A DNA stretch of 32,084 nt from Patescibacteria group bacterium (GTDB taxonomy: Bacteria > Patescibacteriota > Minisyncoccia > Phycocordibacterales > UBA12088): assembly GCA_015491245.1 (NCBI GenBank), contig WFWH01000041.1, positions 1-32,084 of the forward strand, read 5' to 3'. Shown here piece by piece: positions 21,274 to 28,299 of the stretch. Under the pieces are notes generated by a model. The model worked only from the letters and a program-made list of their open reading frames with translations, had not been told where the DNA came from and made no database searches. Both the position numbers and the translations under genes were made by a program. Numbering within the stretch: the stretch's first letter is position 1; each line of letters begins with the position of its first letter.

Positions 21274-22704
21274 GTGGATGTACGTATGACGGTGGGAGAG
21301 GTGCGAGAGAAGGTGGAGCGCCACGGCGCCCGCGCGGTCGCGCGGGATGCGGTTGCGGCTATCGCCGAAAAGGATGCGAAGGTGGGCGCTTTTTTGGAAG
21401 TGTTTGATGATGTACAGGCACAGGCGGACGCGGTGGACCGCCGCCTTGCTGCGGGGGAGCGCCTTCCTTTGGCGGGAGTACCCATTGCACTGAAAGACAA
21501 TATTTTGGTGCGGGGAAAGCGCGTGAGTGCGGCCTCGCGCATGTTGGAAGGCTACGTAGCGCCGTATGACGCGCACGTCGTGCGGCGCCTCAAGGAAGCG
21601 GGTGCCGTGCTCATTGGGCGCACCAATTGCGATGAGTTTGCCATGGGGTCATCCACAGAATATTCGGCGTTTGGCCCCACGAAAAACCCGCACGACCCCT
21701 CCAGGGTGCCGGGGGGCTCTTCCGGCGGATCGGCGGCGGCGGTTGCTGCGGGCATGGTGCCGCTTGCGCTGGGTTCGGATACGGGCGGCTCCATTCGCCA
21801 GCCCGCCAGTTTTTGCGGTGTGGTGGGACTCAAACCGACGTATGGTGCGGTATCGCGGTATGGGCTTATTGCCATGGGCTCTTCGCTGGATGTCATCGGG
21901 CCGTTTGCCGCTACGGTTGCCGATGTGGCACTGCTCTATCGCACCATCGCGGGCCATGATCCCTGTGACAGCACCTCGCTGCCGCCCGAGGGGCACCCCT
22001 CTCGCGCGCACCACGAGCGCACACACCCGCTGCGCATCGGCGTGCCGCGCGACTTGCTGGGCGAGGGTATGGATTCGCGTGTGGCACAGGTGTTTGAGGA
22101 AGCGCTTGCGGCACTCGCGCGTCGAGGGCACGAGGTGGTGGATATTGCGCTTCCTGCCGCGCGCCATGCGCTTGCGGTGTACTACATAATCATGCCGGCC
22201 GAGGCATCCACCAACTTGGCGCGCTATGACGGCGTGCGCTACGGTTTGCATGTGGAGGGTGCGGATCTGTGGGAAGATTATTTGCGCACGCGGCAAGAAG
22301 GTTTTGGTCCTGAGGTAAAGCGCCGCATTCTCTTGGGCACCTATGTGCTCTCCGCAGGGTACTACGATGCCTACTACCGCAAGGCGCAAAAGGTGCGCCG
22401 CGCCATACGGCGCGAGTTTGCCGCGGCATTTGCTACAGTGGACGTGATTGCTACTCCCACCGCACCGACTCCTCCCTTTCGCCTTGGGGAGAAGCGCGAT
22501 CCGCTCTCCATGTATCTTGCGGACGTGTTTACCGTGCCCGCGAACATTGCAGGCATACCCGCACTGTCCTTGCCTATGGGGAGTGTAGAAGAAGGCGGCG
22601 CTTCATTGCCGCTGGGAATGCAATGTATGGCGGCGCACAGGAATGAAGAAGTGCTGTTCCACATCGGCGAGGAGCTGGAAGCGCACCATGCCGCCTCCCG
22701 CTGA
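21274..22704 (+). CDS. gatA: Asp-tRNA(Asn)/Glu-tRNA(Gln) amidotransferase subunit A
   Basis: Amidase signature: PIALKDNI (catalytic Lys), VPGGSSGGSAAAVAAG, LGSDTGGSIRQPASFCGVVGLKPTYGAVSRYGLIA. Confidence 0.96.
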   Translation: MDVRMTVGEVREKVERHGARAVARDAVAAIAEKDAKVGAFLEVFDDVQAQADAVDRRLAAGERLPLAGVPIALKDNILVRGKRVSAASRMLEGYVAPYDAHVVRRLKEAGAVLIGRTNCDEFAMGSSTEYSAFGPTKNPHDPSRVPGGSSGGSAAAVAAGMVPLALGSDTGGSIRQPASFCGVVGLKPTYGAVSRYGLIAMGSSLDVIGPFAATVADVALLYRTIAGHDPCDSTSLPPEGHPSRAHHERTHPLRIGVPRDLLGEGMDSRVAQVFEEALAALARRGHEVVDIALPAARHALAVYYIIMPAEASTNLARYDGVRYGLHVEGADLWEDYLRTRQEGFGPEVKRRILLGTYVLSAGYYDAYYRKAQKVRRAIRREFAAAFATVDVIATPTAPTPPFRLGEKRDPLSMYLADVFTVPANIAGIPALSLPMGSVEEGGASLPLGMQCMAAHRNEEVLFHIGEELEAHHAASR

Positions 22705-22721
22705 GGTATACTGGTGACTGC

Positions 22722-24095
22722 ATGGCAAAAGAAGGAGGGCCTGGACCATTGGACCCCGGGCATTGGACCACCGATCCGGTATCGGTAATTGCGGTACTGC
22801 TTTTCATTGGCGCAGTGGTCAATGCGCTGCTTTCCTCGATTGAGGCGCGCTTCGGTTTTGATCCCACCAATCCTTCGGGGCGCTACCCTCTCTTTGTCCT
22901 ACAGGAGTCCACGCCGCTCAAAACACCCGTGCGGGTGGTGGCAGAGGAAACCTCGGTGTATGCAACCGCAGGTGCACAGGCGGTGACGGTGGGCCGCCAG
23001 CGCCGCGGTGCGTGGGGCACATTGGCAGACGGCCCTCTGGTCCTTCAGGATGCCCAGTGGTGGAAGGTGGATTTTTTTGCCGGCGCCGACGGATGGGTGC
23101 CCGCGCGCGTGCTGCGTGGTGGGGATGCGCGGGCGCTTCTTACCGACCCCGTACCACCGGGTACGCGCGTAGCGGCTTCTTTTAATGACGTTGCGGTGTA
23201 TCCCTCGGCGGGCGGCGGCGCCGCGCGCGGCACCCAGAGCATGCGCGCGCGCGGGCGTGTGGTGGAAGGGCCGCTGATGGTGGGCGGCGCGCGTTGGTGG
23301 AAGGTAGATTTTGAGAAAGAACCTGACGGGTGGGTGGAAGAACGAAATCTCGAGCGTATCCGCCCTGCTTCCTTCACCTATCTCACCGCCGCCACGCCGC
23401 TTTCCTCCGCCGTACGCACCACGGTAGAAACGCCGCTCTACCGAGACCCGGGAAAGGGCATACTGGATTTTTTGGAGCAAGGGGTGCGGGGGGTACTCAC
23501 TGGGGGTCCCGAAGAGCGTGAGGGCATTACTTGGTGGCGCGTTGCATTCAGGGGCGGCAAAGCGGAGGGATGGCTTCCCGCTGCCACGCTAGAGCGTGTG
23601 TTGTTTCCACGTGCGCTTTCATCTTTGTCCAGCCTCAAGGTGTGGCTGTTCGCCCTCTCACTTGCGGCATCCGCCCTCCTGGCGGTATTCATTTTCGGGG
23701 TGTTGGTGCGGCTGGCGCGCGTGCGCCGCGAAGAGCTTGCGGCGCTATGGCGCGGTGCCCCTCAACAGCGTGGAGTGGAGCAGGATCCGCGCTGGCGGCA
23801 TATTGAAATGCTGATGCAGTCTGAGAACCCCGCCCAATGGCGACAAGCTATTCTGGAGGCGGACATTATTTTGGATGCACTCCTGACGAAAATGGGATAC
23901 CAAGGTCTGGGGGTGGGGGAAAAACTGCGCCAAATTGAGCGGAGTGACTTTTCCAGCATAGATGCAGCATGGGAAGCGCACCGTGTGCGCAACCGTATCG
24001 CCCATGAGGGAAGCGAGTTCCTCTTGACTAAGCGTGAGGCACAAAGGGTGCTTCAGCTATATCGCGCGGTTTTTGAAGAGTTTTTCTACCTCTAG
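22722..24095 (+). CDS. Membrane protein: N-terminal TM, three SH3-like (WWKVDF...GWV) repeats, second TM, cytoplasmic HEPN-like helical domain
   Basis: Repeats AQWWKVDFFAGADGWVPARVL / ARWWKVDFEKEPDGWVEERNL / ITWWRVAFRGGKAEGWLPAATL; TM LKVWLFALSLAASALLAVFIFGVLV; C-term AHRVRNRIAHEGSEF with R-N-x3-H. Confidence 0.8.
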   Translation: MAKEGGPGPLDPGHWTTDPVSVIAVLLFIGAVVNALLSSIEARFGFDPTNPSGRYPLFVLQESTPLKTPVRVVAEETSVYATAGAQAVTVGRQRRGAWGTLADGPLVLQDAQWWKVDFFAGADGWVPARVLRGGDARALLTDPVPPGTRVAASFNDVAVYPSAGGGAARGTQSMRARGRVVEGPLMVGGARWWKVDFEKEPDGWVEERNLERIRPASFTYLTAATPLSSAVRTTVETPLYRDPGKGILDFLEQGVRGVLTGGPEEREGITWWRVAFRGGKAEGWLPAATLERVLFPRALSSLSSLKVWLFALSLAASALLAVFIFGVLVRLARVRREELAALWRGAPQQRGVEQDPRWRHIEMLMQSENPAQWRQAILEADIILDALLTKMGYQGLGVGEKLRQIERSDFSSIDAAWEAHRVRNRIAHEGSEFLLTKREAQRVLQLYRAVFEEFFYL

Positions 24096-24169
24096 TGCCT
24101 TTGGTCCCCAAAAGGGAGAACTTTGGTCTTGCCATACCGGCGGGAGGATGCTATGCTACCTATATAGAA

Positions 24170-24240
24170 AGCGGGGTAGAGAAGTAGTATCTCGGGAGGC
24201 TCATAACCTCCAGACGTGGGTGCAAATCCCACCCCCGCAA
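24170..24240 (+). tRNA. Initiator-type tRNA-Met (CAU)
   Basis: AGCGGGG...CCCCGCA acceptor with A1.A72 mismatch (initiator hallmark), anticodon arm GGAGG-CTCATAA-CCTCC, T-arm GTGGG-TGCAAAT-CCCAC, A73; CCA not encoded. Confidence 0.85.
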
Positions 24241-24259
24241 CAAAGAAAGCGTGACACGC

Positions 24260-24289
24260 AAAGCGCCGCCCCGTACGGGGCGGCGCTTT
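24260..24289 (+). terminator. Strong hairpin downstream of tRNA-fMet (aaagcgccgcccc-gtac-ggggcggcgcttt)
   Basis: Perfect 13-bp stem with 4-nt loop, about 20 nt after the tRNA; only a short T run. Confidence 0.6.
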
Positions 24290-24459
24290 GTGCAGGTCGC
24301 GGGAAGGGATGGTGGGGATAACGGTATTTGCCCCTTCCACAGGGGTATGCCATGCTTACAAATACGGGGTTCAGCGCCCTCGCACTTCGTGCGAGCGCAC
24401 TGGCATTACTCATTAAACACATTACGGCGGTTCGCTTCTGCGGGTCCGAAAACCGAATT

Positions 24460-25131
24460 ATGAAGCGAAAAAATTACACGGCATTCTTTGCTGGAGCGCT
24501 TTTTGCGGCTCCTTTGTTTGCAGTGGCCACCTTTGCGTTTGGGCAGGTACATGCGGACGCGAGTGCGGGCGCAGCTTCTGCTTCCGCTGCGAGTGTTACG
24601 GCAGTGCCCGTTACTATGACGGACCGGCAGCGCGACGCGTTGATCCGTAGCTTGATGGCGCGTGTGCAAAAATTGGAGCGGCGTGTGGTACGGCTGGAAA
24701 ACCTATTGAAAGCGCGCACCGGCGCCACCCCCCTTCCGAGGCCGCTCCCTTTCAAAGAGCCCGAAGACATGCAAAAGTTCAAGAAGCGGCTCCATGACCA
24801 GGGTAGCGGCAATATTCGCGTGTGCCATGCGGGAGACGGCGCAGATATGACACTGCGGGTCAATATTGCCGCCATGAAGGCGCATCTCGGCCACGGTGAC
24901 ACGTTGGGCGTGTGCGGATCCGGTCAGTTCAATGAGGTGCTTAAGAAACTATTGGAAAGGAAAATGACGAAGATGCAGGAAGCATATCTCGATCATTTGG
25001 ACGACGAAGAGGACGCGGGCGACGATGATGACGAAGATGATGACGATGATAACGGCGAACGCGACGATCGGGATGAGGAAGACGGTGACGTTGATGATAG
25101 CGCGGGTACTGCTGGTTCTAATAGCTCATAG
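24460..25131 (+). CDS. Secreted protein with CH...AHLxHGDxxGxC motif and highly acidic Asp/Glu C-terminal tail
   Basis: Signal-like MKRKNYTAFFAGALFAAPLFAVATFAFGQVHA; coiled coil RVQKLERRVVRLENLL; NIRVCHAGDGADMTLRVNIAAMKAHLGHGDTLGVCGSG; tail DDEEDAGDDDDEDDDDDNGERDDRDEEDGDVDD. Confidence 0.75.
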   Translation: MKRKNYTAFFAGALFAAPLFAVATFAFGQVHADASAGAASASAASVTAVPVTMTDRQRDALIRSLMARVQKLERRVVRLENLLKARTGATPLPRPLPFKEPEDMQKFKKRLHDQGSGNIRVCHAGDGADMTLRVNIAAMKAHLGHGDTLGVCGSGQFNEVLKKLLERKMTKMQEAYLDHLDDEEDAGDDDDEDDDDDNGERDDRDEEDGDVDDSAGTAGSNSS

Positions 25132-25169
25132 CGCGCTACTCGTACTGCGGTAATCGCGCCATTGTCCAC

Positions 25170-25192
25170 CGCGCCCGCTTGTTGCGGGCGCG
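25170..25192 (+). other. Hairpin cgcgcccgc-ttgtt-gcgggcgcg in the intergenic gap (possible terminator)
   Basis: Perfect 9-bp stem after the acidic-protein gene; no T-tract. Confidence 0.45.
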
Positions 25193-25258
25193 GCTGCGCG
25201 TAGGGGGGTACATTATGCTTTGCGCGGCCGCGCGCCCCCTTGCTATACTAGCAGTGCT

Positions 25259-25954
25259 ATGCAGTGTGTCATACTTGCTGCAGGGAAGGGAACGCGCATG
25301 CGCCCTTTGACCGATTTTCGCCCCAAAACACTGGTAAAGCTCAATGAGCGGCCCATTTTGGATTACATCGTGGAGGCACTCCCCGATGAGGTGACTGATT
25401 TGGTGTTGGTCATTGGGTACCGCGGTGAACAGGTACGGGAGCACTGCGGTGATAATTTTTACGGGCGCCGCGTTACGTATGTAGAGCAGGAAAATCCCGT
25501 GGCAGGGACCGCCAATGCACTGGAGCAGGCACGGGCAGCGATAAAAGGGAAGTTTCTTGTCCTAATGGGTGATGATCTCTACGGGAAAAAAGGCCTTACG
25601 CGCGCCGTCTCCCACGATTTGTGCGTTATCGCCGCAGAGAGTGACGAGCCAGAAAAGCAGGACGTGGTTATTCAGAGAGAAGACGGCACGCTCAGCTACT
25701 TTTTGGAGAAACCCAATCCTGCCCCTGCCAAGCTGGTGGCAACCGGCGCATTTGTGCTAGACGAGCGCATCTTTAATTACCAGACCGCGCCAGACCCTCG
25801 CACCGGGGAGCAGCATCTCCCTGTTATGGTGCAGCAGTTGGCACAAGAATACGCAGTGCCGGTTGAGGTGCTGGAAAAGTGGTACCCTATCGGCTACCCG
25901 GGCGATGTGGTAGTGGTGGAGCGGGTACTGAAGGAGGTGAGTTTGTTGGATTAG
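25259..25954 (+). CDS. Sugar-phosphate nucleotidyltransferase (NTP_transferase family, GlmU-N/RfbA-like)
   Basis: MQCVILAAGKGTRMRPLTDFRPKTLVKLNERPILDYIVEAL...AGTANALEQAR...LVLMGDDLYG. Confidence 0.92.
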   Translation: MQCVILAAGKGTRMRPLTDFRPKTLVKLNERPILDYIVEALPDEVTDLVLVIGYRGEQVREHCGDNFYGRRVTYVEQENPVAGTANALEQARAAIKGKFLVLMGDDLYGKKGLTRAVSHDLCVIAAESDEPEKQDVVIQREDGTLSYFLEKPNPAPAKLVATGAFVLDERIFNYQTAPDPRTGEQHLPVMVQQLAQEYAVPVEVLEKWYPIGYPGDVVVVERVLKEVSLLD

Positions 25955-26027
25955 CGTTTCTCGTGCGCCTTGAATCGGCCCGCACGTATGGTATGCTTTT
26001 TGCGCGTGGGGTATTACCCTCTTACCT

Positions 26028-26101
26028 GCCGGGGTAGCTCAGTTGGTTAGAGCGTGGGACTCATAAACCCAAGGTCGTGAGTTCGATCCTCACCCCCGGC
26101 A
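26028..26101 (+). tRNA. tRNA with CAU anticodon (elongator Met or Ile2)
   Basis: GCCGGGG/CCCCGGC acceptor, D-arm GCTC-AGTTGGTTA-GAGC, loop CTCATAA, T-arm GTGAG-TTCGATC-CTCAC, A73. Confidence 0.92.
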
Positions 26102-26150
26102 CTGTACGTTGCGATGTGGTGCCGCATCGGGTATGATAGCGCATGCGCCA

Positions 26151-26224
26151 GCGGGCGTAGCTCAACCGGTTAGAGCACCCGCCTGTCACGCGGGAGGTTG
26201 CGGGTTCGAGTCCCGTCGCTCGCG
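26151..26224 (+). tRNA. tRNA-Asp (GUC)
   Basis: GCGGGCG/CGCTCGC acceptor, anticodon arm CCCGC-CTGTCAC-GCGGG, T-loop TTCGAGT, G73. Confidence 0.95.
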
Positions 26225-26267
26225 CACAAAGCAGCCGCCGTACGCCACGCGTACGGCGGCGTTGCGG
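26207..26267 (+). repeat. 61-bp perfect direct repeat, copy 1 (overlaps 3' part of tRNA-Asp)
   Basis: cgagtcccgtcgctcgcgcacaaagcagccgccgtacgccacgcgtacggcggcgttgcgg, identical to 26392..26452. Confidence 0.97.
26232..26258 (+). terminator. Hairpin gccgccgtacgc-cac-gcgtacggcggc downstream of tRNA-Asp (inside repeat copy 1)
   Basis: Perfect 12-bp stem with 3-nt loop just after the tRNA 3' end; duplicated in repeat copy 2. Confidence 0.6.
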
Positions 26268-26293
26268 GTGCGCAGAGCGCTACGGGACTCGAA

Positions 26294-26347
26294 CGGCGTG
26301 CCCGGTATACAAGAGCCGCCCGCGGCGGCTGCTTGTCGGGCACGCCG
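26294..26347. repeat. Long imperfect hairpin in the repeat spacer (cggcgtgcccg ... cgggcacgccg)
   Basis: Nested arms cggcgtgcccg/cgggcacgccg, acaag/cttgt and agccgcc/ggcggct around loop cgc; one GTAT bulge. Confidence 0.85.
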
Positions 26348-26391
26348 CGTCCAACGCCGCTTAGCGCGCGTGCGCGCTTAGCAGAGTGGGA

Positions 26392-26452
26392 CGAGTCCCG
26401 TCGCTCGCGCACAAAGCAGCCGCCGTACGCCACGCGTACGGCGGCGTTGCGG
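26392..26452 (+). repeat. 61-bp perfect direct repeat, copy 2 (tRNA-Asp 3' fragment plus hairpin)
   Basis: Identical to 26207..26267; not part of a complete tRNA. Confidence 0.97.
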
Positions 26453-26626
26453 ACTGAGCGCGTCCACATAGGTAACTTTTTCTATTTTTTAGAGTTTTTT
26501 ATAAAAAAGCAGCCACTTCTGCTGCTGCTACTCCGCACCGGGGAGTGACGGGGGTGATTGCGGCAGTGGTGCTGTGCTAGTATTTACTAGGAATTAGCAA
26601 TTGCATTATTCATTATAGAGAATAGT

Positions 26627-27148
26627 ATGAACACCAAATTACTTATTGGCGGTATAGTGGTACTCGCCGGAGTTTTGGTCGTGTTCTTGTGGTTGCGCAG
26701 CAGCCAGGAAATGCCTGCCACCGTTGATGCGCCAACTGGCGTTCCTCCTGCGCCCGCAGCGCCTCCTGCGCAACAATCTCCGACGGCCACCCAAGCGCAA
26801 AGCGCCTCCACACCGGTCGCGGATGAAACAGACCCCTCTCCTGCAGCTTCTCCTGCTGCTGAGACGTCTTCCCAAAAGACCTTTAACATCACTGGACGCA
26901 ACTTCGCATTCTCCCTGCAGGAGATTCGCGTGAAAAAGGGTGACACCGTCACCATCAACTTTTCTTCCGTGGAAGGATTCCATGACTTCACCATTGACGA
27001 ATTCAACGCGCGCACTGAACGGGTCCAAGCAGGCCAGTCAAGCTCGGTGACGTTTGTGGCGGACAAAGCAGGTACGTTTGAGTATTACTGCTCCGTGGGA
27101 AGCCACCGCGCGCTGGGCATGGTGGGGCGACTCATTGTGGAAGAGTAG
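26627..27148 (+). CDS. Membrane-anchored cupredoxin (plastocyanin-like)
   Basis: N-term TM, Pro/Ala linker, then KTFNITGRNFAFSLQEIRVKKGDTVTINFSSVEGFHDFTIDEF...AGTFEYYCSVGSHRALGMVGRLIV (His, Cys, His, Met copper-ligand pattern). Confidence 0.9.
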   Translation: MNTKLLIGGIVVLAGVLVVFLWLRSSQEMPATVDAPTGVPPAPAAPPAQQSPTATQAQSASTPVADETDPSPAASPAAETSSQKTFNITGRNFAFSLQEIRVKKGDTVTINFSSVEGFHDFTIDEFNARTERVQAGQSSSVTFVADKAGTFEYYCSVGSHRALGMVGRLIVEE

Positions 27149-27183
27149 CGACAGCGGCCTTATCCAAGAGGTGCCAATGCAAA

Positions 27184-27210
27184 AACCCCGGTGTGCCGGG
27201 GTTCTTGTAA
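27184..27210 (+). terminator. Rho-independent terminator after the cupredoxin gene
   Basis: aaccccgg-tgtg-ccggggtt followed by cttgtaatttt. Confidence 0.7.
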
Positions 27211-27313
27211 TTTTGGGGCGTGCACTGCCATGCCGCACAGTAGCCTATAGGAAGGCGTCATGGGGATTCGTGCCACGCCGCGCTGTACCTGAGGGGTGCT
27301 AGTATATTCTACA

Positions 27314-27466
27314 ATGATGTTCTTTACCGTTTTTTTGGGTGTCTTGGTTGTACTGGTGGCAGCAGCACACATAGCAGCCGCTGGAGGCATACTGTGTACT
27401 TTTTATGCCTATCGTGTGCTACGCGGAAATGAGAGTGGTGATCAGCGCCATCATTCCCGCACCTAG
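27314..27466 (+). CDS. Possible 50-aa small membrane protein (MMFFTVFLGVLVVLVAAAHIAAAGGILCTFYAYRVLRGNESGDQRHHSRT)
   Basis: Read by eye (below the ORF-track length cutoff). One strong TM; TATATT box 5-8 nt upstream of the ATG; 3' end overlaps the convergent ZIP gene by 48 nt. Confidence 0.45.
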   Translation: MMFFTVFLGVLVVLVAAAHIAAAGGILCTFYAYRVLRGNESGDQRHHSRT

Positions 27467-28186
27467 CGCCGCCCAGAAGAGAGGGAGCATGATTCCCTCA
27501 CGCTGTGCCGCCCGTAATGAGTGAGGCGCGAGATCTTGTGCGATTACCGAGAGGAGCGCACCGCCCGCTACCGCGAGCACACCCGCGCGGAGTACCTCAG
27601 CCTCTCCCAGGAGAAGGCCGCCGGTGATGCCAATAAGGACAGTTCCGGATACTAAAAAATTTCGCACGAGCGCTTGCCTCACCGAGAGTCCCGCACGCCG
27701 CAGCACAAAAAATTCTGATAATTCCTGGAGCGTTTCATGTAGCACTACCGCAAGTGTCACCGCGATGCCCAAGGAAACGCTCACGGTAAATGAAGTGGCA
27801 ATCATAATGCCGTCTCCCGCATTATGCACCGCATCTGCGGCGAGTATACGTAAGGCATGCGGGCGTGCATTCTCACGTGTGTGTTCACAGGTGTCCTCAC
27901 GATGATGGTGGTGGTAGTCAGTGACAGTTTTTCCTAGGAGGTACATGAGACCGATACCTGCCAGGGCAAGCCCCAACATTGTTGGCAGGGAAAGTACATT
28001 GGCAATTTCTCTGAAAATGCCTACGGCCACTACTATAAACACCCCCGCGGCAAAACTCACCAAGAGGTGCAGGTGCGTTTGGGTCCATCGAGAGAAAAAA
28101 CGGTTGAGCGTAATGACGCCGATGAGGGACACCGACATGACCACCAAACCGGCAAGCAGTGGATAAGCAAAAAAGAAATTTTCCAT
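27419..28186 (-). CDS. ZIP-family divalent metal transporter
   Basis: MENFFFAYPLLAGLVVMSVSL start. ZIP motifs DAVHNAGDGIMIATSF and LHETLQELSEFFVL; cytosolic His-rich loop YHHHHREDTCEHTRENARPH. Confidence 0.9.
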   Translation of the reverse strand: MENFFFAYPLLAGLVVMSVSLIGVITLNRFFSRWTQTHLHLLVSFAAGVFIVVAVGIFREIANVLSLPTMLGLALAGIGLMYLLGKTVTDYHHHHREDTCEHTRENARPHALRILAADAVHNAGDGIMIATSFTVSVSLGIAVTLAVVLHETLQELSEFFVLRRAGLSVRQALVRNFLVSGTVLIGITGGLLLGEAEVLRAGVLAVAGGALLSVIAQDLAPHSLRAAQREGIMLPLFWAALGAGMMALITTLISA

Positions 28187-28299
28187 GAAAAGGGTTACTT
28201 TGCAGCATACGCACCTTATCTCTTGTCGGCAAGCTGCGCGGATGCGTAAGGATGCAGCGACGCGGCGCGTGCAGTGCGCTATACTAGAGAAGAAAGCGT

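Noticed and set aside
21649-22389. 246-aa minus-strand ORF opposite gatA
   Set aside because: Antisense to gatA, with no motif support; composition artefact.
26207-26452. Possible CRISPR array
   Set aside because: Only two repeat copies, the repeat overlaps a tRNA, the repeat is too long, and no cas genes are seen.
26109-26548. ORFs across the tRNA-Asp/repeat region on both strands (26109..26381, 26170..26469, 26198..26548)
   Set aside because: They translate through tRNA and hairpins (for example SDGTRTRNLPRD, a well-known tRNA-derived artefact), so they are not coding.
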